Source: Candidatus Thiodiazotropha endoloripes
GTDB lineage: Bacteria > Pseudomonadota > Gammaproteobacteria > Chromatiales > Chromatiaceae
Assembly (NCBI GenBank): GCA_001709035.1
Contig: LVKA01000008.1
Coordinates: 930,001 to 994,000 of the forward strand
Reading direction: 5' to 3'
Length of the DNA stretch: 64,000 nt
Shown here piece by piece: positions 54,682-62,782 of the stretch. Within the stretch, counting starts at the first letter, position 1, and each line of letters begins with the position of its first letter. Made by a program: the position numbers and the translations under genes. The notes under the pieces are model-generated. The model made no database searches and was not told where the DNA came from. It saw only the letters and a list, made by a program, of their open reading frames with translations.

Positions 54682-55142
54682 TTACATCTCCTTGTTCTTG
54701 ATTAGTGGAAGTAACTTTGCCTAACACAGTTGATTCTTATCAACCGATGCGGTTATGACGATATCGAGTTGATACATAATTAAACACTAGGGTTTACCCT
54801 ATTCTGTGAAACGAAGCAGCGTATGAAATGTGAAACAATCGACCCTTTAATAACCTTGTGCCAACCAGGTTCAGTGTGGATTTTTCAACGTAAATAATGA
54901 AAGGCCAGTTGAGAATCGATGTGAAGAGAGATGATTGGGGGCTTGTCTATTTTTAGCGGGATATTTCAGTTAAAGTGCTGGTCCAGATTTCCCTAATCCG
55001 TTAGTTAGACTTAAATGTCTCACTAAAGATCCAGAAAAACATGGGTTTCAGCTATGTGAGAATCAATGAAACCCGTTTACAATATCGATAAACTGGAAAG
55101 GCGGATTTTCAATCAATAACGACTCAACAGCGTGCTAAGACC
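54682..55142. other. Divergent intergenic region
   Basis: This spacer lies between the PEP-CTERM gene (reverse) and the 55143 gene (forward). No additional gene or clear operator was seen, and no copy of the dispersed repeat is present. Confidence 0.4.
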
Positions 55143-55445
55143 ATGACAGACAGAATATACAAAGGTATTCACAACGATCCCAAAGGCGCCATGAATCCCA
55201 CCGGAAACATCATCCGGGATGCCTGGGTTTTTGGATTGATTCCGGAAACTGAGACCTGCGAAGGTTGGACGGTTCAGGGGATCACCGATCTCTATGACAA
55301 GGTTACTCTAGAGTGGGAGAAATATGGACACTTGGTGTCGAATCTACCGGAGGATCTAGCCGAAAGACACAGCCGAATCTATCAACAGGCGATCAGCCAG
55401 GCAAAGGCCAAAGGCTGGGATCCTGAATTGGGTGATGATGACTGA
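55143..55445 (+). CDS. Unknown 100-residue protein near the cbb operon
   Basis: This soluble protein starts MTDRIYKGIHNDPKGAMNPT and ends with an acidic tail (ELGDDD). It has no signal peptide, membrane segment or known motif, although the regular composition suggests a compact folded protein. It lies 11 bases upstream of another unknown gene on the same strand and is convergent with cbbO. I recall similar small proteins in other chemoautotrophs but cannot name a family. Confidence 0.72.
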   Translation: MTDRIYKGIHNDPKGAMNPTGNIIRDAWVFGLIPETETCEGWTVQGITDLYDKVTLEWEKYGHLVSNLPEDLAERHSRIYQQAISQAKAKGWDPELGDDD

Positions 55446-55456
55446 GGTTTGTAGAT

Positions 55457-55912
55457 ATGGGGGAAAATCTCAGCGAAATATTCTTTCGCCCGGATGAGCT
55501 GGCTTGTGAACGTTTGACCATTCCGGCTCCTCTCTACAATCAGTGTCGGCTAATTTTGAGTCGCTGTCAGTATGAACATGTATTTGTCCCGGTTCGTACC
55601 ATGCAGATACAGGCGGTGCTGGATGAGAACGAGGTAATTTTTATCGATAACCTGGCCTATGCGGTTAAGGATGGCCAGGGTGGTAAGCTGATTCGATTGG
55701 CCTGGAAGTTTCGTCGTGATCTCGATCGGGATAATCTGACCGAACCGGCGCCAATCGATATGATCTATTACGACGAGAAAGCCAGGGAGCTTCATAATCG
55801 TCTGATCGGCGAGTTTAAGAAAGCCATGGATCTGCTTGAGGAAAGGGCCAAAGAGCATGGCTGTGAACCCAAAGTCAAACGGGTCCTGCCCTTTCCAAAA
55901 GCAGATTCCTGA
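55457..55912 (+). CDS. Unknown 151-residue protein near the cbb operon
   Basis: This soluble protein starts MGENLSEIFFRPDELACERL, has a beta-rich middle (FVPVRTMQIQAVLDENEVIFID) and a helical, charged C-terminal half. No family is recognised. It is tightly spaced after the 55143 gene, so the two form a small operon. Its stop is 19 bases from the convergent cbbO stop, so the position next to the RuBisCO genes may or may not be functional. Confidence 0.75.
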   Translation: MGENLSEIFFRPDELACERLTIPAPLYNQCRLILSRCQYEHVFVPVRTMQIQAVLDENEVIFIDNLAYAVKDGQGGKLIRLAWKFRRDLDRDNLTEPAPIDMIYYDEKARELHNRLIGEFKKAMDLLEERAKEHGCEPKVKRVLPFPKADS

Positions 55913-55931
55913 TCAGAGTCAGCTGTCTCGG

Positions 55932-58313
55932 TTAGCCAGTCAGTGCGGCGAACACACTGGGTAGTCTTTCCGGCAGGCGTTCCACATTATCCACGATCGA
56001 GTAGCCGTTCTCACCAAAGATTCTGGAGACATAGCGATCAGCGTTGGGATCAAGGGTCAGGCAATAGGTATAGACGCCCTGCATGGCCAGGTCCTCAACC
56101 GCCTTTTTGGCATCGTGTCGAAGGTATTGAGGATCCCGCTCATCGATATCTGCTGGCTCTCCGTCGGTAACCAGTAGCACCAGTCTTTTTTGTGCATTTT
56201 GCTCGGTCAGATGCCAGCCGGCATGACGCAGTGCCGCCCCCATACGGGTGGAGAGCCCACCCTTCATGCCCGCCATGCGTGCTTTGGCTACATCGTCATA
56301 ACTCTGATCGAAGTCCTTGAAGCGATAATACTGCACATCATGACGACCATCCGATGCAAAGCCGTGAACGGCAAAGTTATCACCAATCGAGTCGATCGCC
56401 CAGGAGAGCAGTCCGGCAGACTCCCGGGTCAGGTCGAGAATGCTTTCCTGATCCTCATAACCCTCTTCACCTTCGGCGATGTCGCCAATCTTTTCATTGG
56501 TCGATTCAGAGAGGTCGAGCAACAGTACGATCGAGAGATCGCGAACATGGCGTGTGATGCGAATGTTGATCCGTGGGTCGGGCATAACGCCTCGGCGGAT
56601 GTCGATCATTGACCGAACAGCCGCGTTAAGATCCAGCTCTTCCCCCTCTTCGTACCCCCTGCGCCGTACAATGCCCTGGGGCTGCAGCGCATCGATCAGA
56701 TGGCGGATACGCGAAGCGATTGGTTTGTGCTTGGTAAGGATCTCGTCCATGATTTCGGGATCGCCAACGCCTTGCTTGCGCTCAATGACGGTTGCCCATT
56801 CGGGACGCGCAAGCTGTACATGGTAATCCCACTCATTGTAGTGGTAGGGATCGGATACAGGCTCCACGCCTTCCATCTGATTGTAACTGACTCCCATGTC
56901 TTCGTAGGGGAACAGCTCAGTGGAGAGCACCAGGATCTCATCCGGATTGTCGTGAGTCATCTCTGAGTCGAGGTCGTTGACGAACTCCATCAGACTGACG
57001 TACCGACGAACCGTCTTCTGTGAAGTCGGCAGGTAGTCGATGCCCTGGGATTCGAACATGTTCTCAGAGAAATCCCAGAAATAGCGGTTGTCGTCCCGAT
57101 ATGGGATCGGCCACTCGGAGAGGATGCGCACACTGGGAATCTTGGCGATTTCGGTAATTTTGTTGTAGAAATCGATACCAGCCATCCAGGACAAGCGTGG
57201 ATTGTAGGGGTCCTCTTCCAATTTGGTTACGAATTCATCGGCCGTCTGATTGATTACATCAAGCTCATCACGATAATCGCGATCCATGATGGCGCGGGTT
57301 GTTCGCATCATCAGGTCCATGGTCTCGTGCGGCTTGCCATAATCATCGTTCTCACCAGGCTCGGAGGTGAAGAACTGCAACCAGAGTTTGCGTAAACCGG
57401 GAAATGCGCTGTAGGCAAGGTACTCGACGCGAGCATCCTCGAACAGTTCGATCATACGCATTTGTGCCTGTGAGAGTTGCTCTGCAGAGATCGGTTCACG
57501 GGTATAGACCATGTGCGCAGCTGCATGAGCTGCAGTGGCCCGATAGACCTCCATGCCATGAATGCCACGGAATGGATCGAAGGCATCCGGAACGTGGATC
57601 TGAAAACTCTCGATATAGGGTCGAATGCCCTGACGGGATTCGAAGTCGCCTGCCGTGGGTCGCATGAAAAAGGCGCGTGCCCAGAGTGCGCGCAAGTAGA
57701 AGTTGAGCTTGCGCTGATTATCGATGAACAGGGTACCGCGTCTTTCAGACTGGAGAATCGAGCGGGCTGACTCGGTCTGCAGGCCAAAGTAGGCCAACTG
57801 CCCATCCAGGTCACGCTGATGCGCCTGTGCTCCCCACATCACCCAACGACGAAGTCCGCCCAGAGTCAGCTTGGAGAGGAGTTCGTCCAGGTTCTCCATC
57901 ATCGGACGCAGACCCCTTGGGGCTTTGCCTGTCATCTGGTGCAACAGCTTGAGAAAACCGCGCATGACATCAGCATCGCCGAGGCGTGAGGCTGCTAGTG
58001 GTAGGCTGGCCACAATCAGGGTGATGACACTGCCGGAGGTGTGCGAAGCCAGTTTCATCATCGCTTCGACGATATCGGGGATGATGTCCTCACCCACCTC
58101 TTTGGCAACCCCCGGCATTTCCTGTACATAGGTCAGTACCAAGTCCTGGCCACGACCCAGAGTACAGAAGGCGCGCATACCTTCCAGGTAGTTTTGCAGG
58201 CCACGCGGCGACATGACCCGTTGGGCCTCATGGTAGGATGACTCAAGTGCCTCAAAGTGCTCGTGGTCGCCCTCATCGAGGCAGGTGATATATTCCGAAA
58301 AATTGACGCTCAT
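55932..58313 (-). CDS. cbbO: CbbO, VWA subunit of the RuBisCO activase CbbQO
   Basis: This protein of about 793 residues ends with a VWA domain (last 230 residues) containing the MIDAS sequence LLLDLSEST and LVTDGEPADIDERD. A long helical N-terminal part resembles NorD-like proteins. With the AAA+ protein CbbQ it forms the activase that removes inhibitory sugar phosphates from form I RuBisCO. The frame opens at 58364, but the ATG at 58311-58313 (MSVNFSEYITCLDEGD) has GGAGAG upstream and is preferred. It is the last gene of cbbLS-cbbQ-cbbO. Confidence 0.94.
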   Translation of the reverse strand: MSVNFSEYITCLDEGDHEHFEALESSYHEAQRVMSPRGLQNYLEGMRAFCTLGRGQDLVLTYVQEMPGVAKEVGEDIIPDIVEAMMKLASHTSGSVITLIVASLPLAASRLGDADVMRGFLKLLHQMTGKAPRGLRPMMENLDELLSKLTLGGLRRWVMWGAQAHQRDLDGQLAYFGLQTESARSILQSERRGTLFIDNQRKLNFYLRALWARAFFMRPTAGDFESRQGIRPYIESFQIHVPDAFDPFRGIHGMEVYRATAAHAAAHMVYTREPISAEQLSQAQMRMIELFEDARVEYLAYSAFPGLRKLWLQFFTSEPGENDDYGKPHETMDLMMRTTRAIMDRDYRDELDVINQTADEFVTKLEEDPYNPRLSWMAGIDFYNKITEIAKIPSVRILSEWPIPYRDDNRYFWDFSENMFESQGIDYLPTSQKTVRRYVSLMEFVNDLDSEMTHDNPDEILVLSTELFPYEDMGVSYNQMEGVEPVSDPYHYNEWDYHVQLARPEWATVIERKQGVGDPEIMDEILTKHKPIASRIRHLIDALQPQGIVRRRGYEEGEELDLNAAVRSMIDIRRGVMPDPRINIRITRHVRDLSIVLLLDLSESTNEKIGDIAEGEEGYEDQESILDLTRESAGLLSWAIDSIGDNFAVHGFASDGRHDVQYYRFKDFDQSYDDVAKARMAGMKGGLSTRMGAALRHAGWHLTEQNAQKRLVLLVTDGEPADIDERDPQYLRHDAKKAVEDLAMQGVYTYCLTLDPNADRYVSRIFGENGYSIVDNVERLPERLPSVFAALTG

Positions 58314-58323
58314 GGTTCTCTCC

Positions 58324-58525
58324 GGACGCAAATTCCGCCGAGGTACGCAGAGGCCGCAGAACAAACAGCTGATACAGATGGGTAAGAATCAGTGTCTGCA
58401 GACTGAAAGGGGCTTTCCGCCCAGGCGCCTACCTCTTGGGAAGGCACTCTTTCAAATCGATACACGACATGAGTCATTGATTGAACCCTCTGCGCAGTCT
58501 GCACTCCTGTACGGTCTCCGCGTCC
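58324..58525. repeat. Inverted-repeat element between cbbQ and cbbO
   Basis: The left end (GGACGC at 58324, then GAGGTACGCAGAGGCCGCAG) and the right end (CTCTGCGCAGTCTGCACTCC then GCGTCC at 58520) are imperfect reverse complements of the CGCAGAG type. They enclose about 150 bases with no gene. It separates cbbQ from cbbO by about 220 bases, where these genes are usually close. It is likely a small mobile or extragenic repeat. Confidence 0.5.
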
Positions 58526-58533
58526 AACGCGCA

Positions 58534-59340
58534 TCAGAAATAGGTGTTGACCGCAGCACTCAGGGTGTCGCGCATATCCGGATCATCGGTAAGCGGGGTG
58601 ACCAGGGCCATTTGACACGCTGACATTGGGTCGATGCCTTTGGAAACCAGCTGTGCCGCGTACACCAGCAGTCGGGTAGACATGCCTTCATCCAGGCCAT
58701 GACCTTTAAGGTTTCGAGAACGCTGAGCGATCTGTACCAGCTTGCCGGCAGTCTCCGCGTCTACGCCGCCTTCATGCTGTACGATCTCGGTCTCGGTTTC
58801 GGTTTCCGGATAGTCAAAGTCCATGCCGCCAAAGCGTTGTTTCGTGGACTGTTTAAGATCCTTCATCAACGACTGATAGCCCGGGTTGTAGGAAATAACA
58901 ATCTGGAAATCCGGATGTGCCTTGACCAGTTCGCCTTTCTTTTCAAGCGGCAGTTCGCGACGGTGGTCGGTCAGCGGGTGAATCACCACAGTGGTGTCCT
59001 GACGGGCCTCGACGACTTCATCGAGATAGCAGATGGCACCAATCCGTGCAGCCACGGTCAATGGTCCGTCCTGCCACTTGGTGCCGTTGATATCGAGTAG
59101 GAAACGTCCAACCAGATCGGAGGCGGTCATGTCTTCATTACAGGCAACGGTGATCAACGGCTTGTTCAGCTTGTACGCCATATATTCAACAAAGCGTGAT
59201 TTACCGCAACCCGTTGGGCCTTTGAGCATGACCGGCATGCGCGCATCGTAGGCTGCCTGGTACATCTCGACTTCATTACCTACGGAGCGGTAGTAAGGCT
59301 CTTCTTTAATCTGATACTGGTCTGAGTTGATATCGCTCAT
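58534..59340 (-). CDS. cbbQ: CbbQ, AAA+ subunit of the RuBisCO activase CbbQO
   Basis: This 268-residue MoxR-type AAA+ ATPase has Walker [17 protein letters not shown], Walker [16 protein letters not shown] and sensor-region [10 protein letters not shown]. It forms hexamers that bind CbbO and remodel inhibited RuBisCO. It lies downstream of cbbS and a terminator, so its mRNA level probably depends on partial read-through or on its own promoter. NorQ and GvpN are close relatives, but the cbb context decides the name. Confidence 0.95.
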   Translation of the reverse strand: MSDINSDQYQIKEEPYYRSVGNEVEMYQAAYDARMPVMLKGPTGCGKSRFVEYMAYKLNKPLITVACNEDMTASDLVGRFLLDINGTKWQDGPLTVAARIGAICYLDEVVEARQDTTVVIHPLTDHRRELPLEKKGELVKAHPDFQIVISYNPGYQSLMKDLKQSTKQRFGGMDFDYPETETETEIVQHEGGVDAETAGKLVQIAQRSRNLKGHGLDEGMSTRLLVYAAQLVSKGIDPMSACQMALVTPLTDDPDMRDTLSAAVNTYF

Positions 59341-59476
59341 GATGTCCTACCTTTTTGTAATCAGGTTGTTATTCGCCAGGATGCCAAAGGCACCGCAGGG
59401 GTAATAGTTGAAAGCTGGTTTTCCGAAACCCTGACACACTGTTTTGGAAAACCAGCTGACTTTGAGCAGCTGTTTC

Positions 59477-59516
59477 AAAAAAAAGCCCCGCCGCCCAGGG
59501 TAGGGGGGCGGGGCCC
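59477..59516 (-). terminator. Rho-independent terminator after cbbLS
   Basis: On the reverse strand a GC-rich stem (GCCCCGCCCCCC with GGGCGGCGGGGC, one mismatch) is followed by eight T. It lies 27 bases after the cbbS stop and should set cbbLS expression above that of cbbQO. Confidence 0.9.
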
Positions 59517-59542
59517 TTCGACTAAGCTTCTGTGATCAGAAC

Positions 59543-59899
59543 TTAGACAGTTTCACCACGGTAGATAACCATGGACGCACCGGCGCACTGGGCGTAGTTG
59601 TCCAGGCCCAGCAGGCGTACGTGGTTCTTCGGGTGAGCCTGGTGGCAAGCTTCACACTCGGCTAGGATGGCGTCAACGTCGGTCTCACCGAACATCGGAA
59701 GTTTCCACATGTACCAGTAGCTGCCACTCGCATTTTCTGGTTCAGTATGTTCGATGGATGGGTTCCAGCCTTTGGATACGATGAACTCGATCTGGGTACG
59801 GATCTGGTCAGCATCCATTGAAGGCAGGTAGGAGAAAGTTTCAAACTTGCGGCTATCTGCATTGGCCAAGCTTGACTTGTAGTCTTGCATATCACTCAT
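59543..59899 (-). CDS. cbbS: RuBisCO form I small subunit
   Basis: This 118-residue protein is the small subunit of form I RuBisCO. It shows [34 protein letters not shown] and the C-terminal [20 protein letters not shown]. It joins CbbL in the L8S8 enzyme. It lies 79 bases after the cbbL stop with AGAGGT upstream of its ATG. No carboxysome shell genes follow; cbbQO follow instead, as in the non-carboxysomal form IA type with CbbQO. Confidence 0.97.
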   Translation of the reverse strand: MSDMQDYKSSLANADSRKFETFSYLPSMDADQIRTQIEFIVSKGWNPSIEHTEPENASGSYWYMWKLPMFGETDVDAILAECEACHQAHPKNHVRLLGLDNYAQCAGASMVIYRGETV

Positions 59900-59978
59900 T
59901 GGTATATACCTCTAACTGTTCGAATTTGATTGAGTCGTTCAGCCGGTGGTCGGGTGCCGACCACCGCTGAACTGGTCA

Positions 59979-61397
59979 TTACTTGTGAGAAACGTCCAGC
60001 TTGTCGACGGTGTCGAATTCGAACTTGATCTCTTTCCAGGTTTCCATGGCGGCTTTCAGCTCAGGGCTGGAAGCAGCAGCATTGGTAAGGATGTCCTTAC
60101 CTTCCTTCTCCAGCTCACGGCCTTGGTTACGAGCTTCAACACAGGCTTCAACCGCAACACGGTTAGCAGCGGCGCCAGCAGCGTTGCCCCATGGGTGACC
60201 CAGGGTACCACCACCGAACTGGAGTACAGAGTCGTCACCAAAGATGTTAACCAGTGCAGGCATGTGCCATACATGGATACCACCGGAAGCAACCGGCAGT
60301 ACGCCAGGCATGGAGCCCCAGTCCTGATCGAAGAAGATACCGCGTGAGCGGTCTTCTTTGACGAAGGAGTCGCGCATGATGTCGATCCAGCCCAGGGTCG
60401 CGTCACGGTCGCCTTCCAGCTTACCGACAACGGTACCGGAATGCAGATGGTCACCACCGGACAGACGCAGGATCTTGGTCAGTACGCGGAAGTGGATACC
60501 GTGGTGCGGATTACGGTCGAGGACCGCATGCATGGCGCGGTGAATGTGCAGCAGCATGCCGTTGTCCTGACACCATTGAGCCAGCTGGGTGTTTGCAGAC
60601 CAGCCACCAGTGATGTAGTCATGCATGATGATCGGCGCGCCGATTTCTTTTGCGTATTCAGCTCGCTTCATCATTTCGTCGGAAGTCGGTGCAGTAACGT
60701 TCAGGTAGTGACCCTTGCGTTCGCCGGTTTCAGCTTCCGCTTTCTGAATCGCTTCCATGACGAAGTCAAAACGATGTTTCCAGCGCATGAAAGGCTGGGA
60801 GTTGACGTTCTCGTCATCCTTGGTGAAGTCGAGACCACCACGCAGACCTTCATAGCAGGCACGGCCGTAGTTTTTAGCGGACAGGCCAAGCTTTGGCTTG
60901 ATGGTACAACCCAGCAGTGGACGACCGTACTTGTTCAGCATATCACGCTCAACCTGGATACCCTGAGGTGGTCCATTACAGGTCATGACATAGGCAATTG
61001 GGAAGCGGATGTCTTCCAGGCGCAGTGCACGCAGGGCCTTGAAGCCGAAAACGTTACCAACAAGAGAGGTCATGACGTTAACGACAGAGCCCTCTTCGAA
61101 CAGATCGATCGGGTAGGCTACGAATGCGTAGAAACAGGTGTCGTCGCCAGGAACGTCTTCGATGGCGTAGGCACGACCTTTGTAGTGATCCAGGTCGGTC
61201 AGCAGGTCGGTCCATACAGTAGTCCAGGTACCGGTAGAAGACTCAGCGGCCACAGCGGCTGCCACCTCTTCACGTGGTACGCCCGGCTGAGGGGTAACTT
61301 TGAAGCATGCCAGGATATCAGTATCCAGTGGCGTGTACTCGGGCATCCAGTATGTCTCGCGGTACTCTTTTACACCCGCATCATATTTCTTGGCCAT
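59979..61397 (-). CDS. cbbL: RuBisCO form I large subunit
   Basis: This 472-residue large subunit fixes CO2 onto ribulose-1,5-bisphosphate in the Calvin cycle. The catalytic motifs are complete: [19 protein letters not shown], the carbamylated-lysine region [16 protein letters not shown], and loop 6 [11 protein letters not shown]. The length and the cbbQ/cbbO neighbours point to form IA of the cbbLSQO kind. A good ribosome-binding site (GGAGGA) precedes the ATG. The divergent cbbR is 255 bases away. Confidence 0.98.
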   Translation of the reverse strand: MAKKYDAGVKEYRETYWMPEYTPLDTDILACFKVTPQPGVPREEVAAAVAAESSTGTWTTVWTDLLTDLDHYKGRAYAIEDVPGDDTCFYAFVAYPIDLFEEGSVVNVMTSLVGNVFGFKALRALRLEDIRFPIAYVMTCNGPPQGIQVERDMLNKYGRPLLGCTIKPKLGLSAKNYGRACYEGLRGGLDFTKDDENVNSQPFMRWKHRFDFVMEAIQKAEAETGERKGHYLNVTAPTSDEMMKRAEYAKEIGAPIIMHDYITGGWSANTQLAQWCQDNGMLLHIHRAMHAVLDRNPHHGIHFRVLTKILRLSGGDHLHSGTVVGKLEGDRDATLGWIDIMRDSFVKEDRSRGIFFDQDWGSMPGVLPVASGGIHVWHMPALVNIFGDDSVLQFGGGTLGHPWGNAAGAAANRVAVEACVEARNQGRELEKEGKDILTNAAASSPELKAAMETWKEIKFEFDTVDKLDVSHK

Positions 61398-61652
61398 TAT
61401 AGCGATTCCTCCAAATTTAGGATTGCGTTGCCTTGAAATACAGCCGGTAGTCAGTTAACCGGCTGTAAGTAAATGTTTCATGTATATGCTCAATTAAAGT
61501 TTCAGCATATGCTCAATCAAGGTGCAGCTAGTATAGGTATCTCAGAGCTTAAGGGAAGTCAGATCTTTTAATCGAAATCATAAATAAAAACTTATACTAT
61601 AATGGAGTCATAATCATATTTTCTGATACTTGGATCGGTAGATACCTCTGGA
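61398..61652. promoter_or_regulatory. cbbL-cbbR control region
   Basis: The region has two direct repeats, ATATGCTCAAT at 61484-61494 and at 61507-61517, spaced 23 bases apart (about two helix turns) and suiting a LysR-type tetramer. A perfect 10-bp hairpin TACAGCCGGT-N9-ACCGGCTGTA (61439-61467) lies in the cbbL leader. An AT-rich TATACTATAAT stretch upstream of cbbR may be its promoter. The assignment to CbbR is inferred from position. Confidence 0.6.
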
Positions 61653-62561
61653 ATGCACGTAACTCTCCGTCAATTAAAGGTTTTTGAGACCGTCGCCCAA
61701 CATCTCAACTACACTCAGGCCGCCAAGGCGCTGCATCTGAGCCAGCCGGCCGTGTCGATGCAGGTCAAACAGTTGGAAGAGTCGGTGGGTATGCCCCTGT
61801 TCGAACATGCGGGTAAAAAGATCCAGCTGACCGAGGTCGGGCGGGAAGTGCATCAATACGCCCGCACGATCTTTCAGACCTTTGAAGAGATGGAGGATGT
61901 GGTGTCAGCCTTGAAAGGGCTCGATACCGGGCATCTGGATATCGCGGTGGCGAGTACCGTCAACTATTTCGCCCCCAGGCTGTTGGCGGCGTTCAGCCGC
62001 AGTTTTCCCAGTATCGATCTGCGTCTGGATGTGACCAATCGTGAGCGGTTGATGAGCCTGCTGCAGAATAATGAGACCGATCTGGTGCTGATGGGGCGGC
62101 CTCCGGGGGATATCGATCTGGAATTCAAGCCTTTCATGGATAACCCTTTGGTGGTGATCGCACCACCGGGCCACCCTTTGCAGAATCAACGGAATATTCC
62201 TGCCAAGCGTTTAAGTGAAGAGGTTTTCATCATGCGTGAGGCGGGGTCGGGCACGCGATTGGCCATGGAGCGCTATTTCGACGAGCAGCAGATTGAGATC
62301 AGACCCGGTATGCAGATGACCCGTAATGAAGCGATCAAGCAAGCGGTACGTGCGGGGATGGGGCTGGGTGTGGTCTCCACCCACACGATCGAGCTCGAGC
62401 TGGAGACAGGGCGCTTGGTGGTGCTCGATATCGAAGGTTTTCCACTGCAGCGCCACTGGTACCTGGTTTACCGTAAAAACAAGCGCTTATCTCCGGCTGC
62501 CCGGGCATTTTTCGATTTTGTGATGGCGGAAGCCCAGCACATCAAAGATGCGCCGGTTTGA
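61653..62561 (+). CDS. cbbR: LysR-type regulator of the Calvin cycle operon
   Basis: This 302-residue LysR regulator has the N-terminal helix-turn-helix (LNYTQAAKALHLSQPAVSMQVKQL, about 16-40) and a substrate-binding domain starting near 90. It is divergent from cbbL, the standard place for CbbR, which senses Calvin-cycle metabolites and activates cbb transcription. The sequence is close to other CbbR (HLDIAVASTVNYFAPRLL and GSGTRLAMERYF). No second cbb operon is in view. Confidence 0.94.
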   Translation: MHVTLRQLKVFETVAQHLNYTQAAKALHLSQPAVSMQVKQLEESVGMPLFEHAGKKIQLTEVGREVHQYARTIFQTFEEMEDVVSALKGLDTGHLDIAVASTVNYFAPRLLAAFSRSFPSIDLRLDVTNRERLMSLLQNNETDLVLMGRPPGDIDLEFKPFMDNPLVVIAPPGHPLQNQRNIPAKRLSEEVFIMREAGSGTRLAMERYFDEQQIEIRPGMQMTRNEAIKQAVRAGMGLGVVSTHTIELELETGRLVVLDIEGFPLQRHWYLVYRKNKRLSPAARAFFDFVMAEAQHIKDAPV

Positions 62562-62595
62562 ATGCAGGAGTGGCAGTGAAAGGGTATAATCACCA

Positions 62596-62676
62596 TTTAA
62601 GGTCCACTGTTTCACGGCGTCGCTGCAACAGGCCGGTTTTTCCCCTTGCAGCGGTGAAACAGCAGCGGACTTTAAA
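62596..62676 (+). repeat. Long imperfect inverted repeat upstream of dxs
   Basis: The arms 62596-62628 and 62646-62676 match over most of their length (TTTAA, GTCC, CTGTTTCAC and CGCTGCAA in one arm; TTGCAGCG, GTGAAACAG, GGAC and TTTAAA in the other). They enclose a 17-base loop with a run of T. It could be a terminator of cbbR, an attenuator or a small repeat element. Confidence 0.65.
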
Positions 62677-62782
62677 GCATTCTGCCGATTCTAGATTCGA
62701 TCATAGGTTTCTGCAGTAGAGGGGCTGTCGGGCAGAGGGCAGCTTCAATTTCAGACTGTATCATCAAGGAGCCATCCTAATC

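Noticed and set aside
55932-59340. cbbQ and cbbO as norQ/norD or gas-vesicle genes
   Set aside because: The families are related, but the genes directly follow cbbLS and no nor or gvp genes are present.
60441-61436. A 331-codon forward frame opposite cbbL
   Set aside because: It is the shadow of the highly conserved RuBisCO large subunit; its translation has no recognisable domain.
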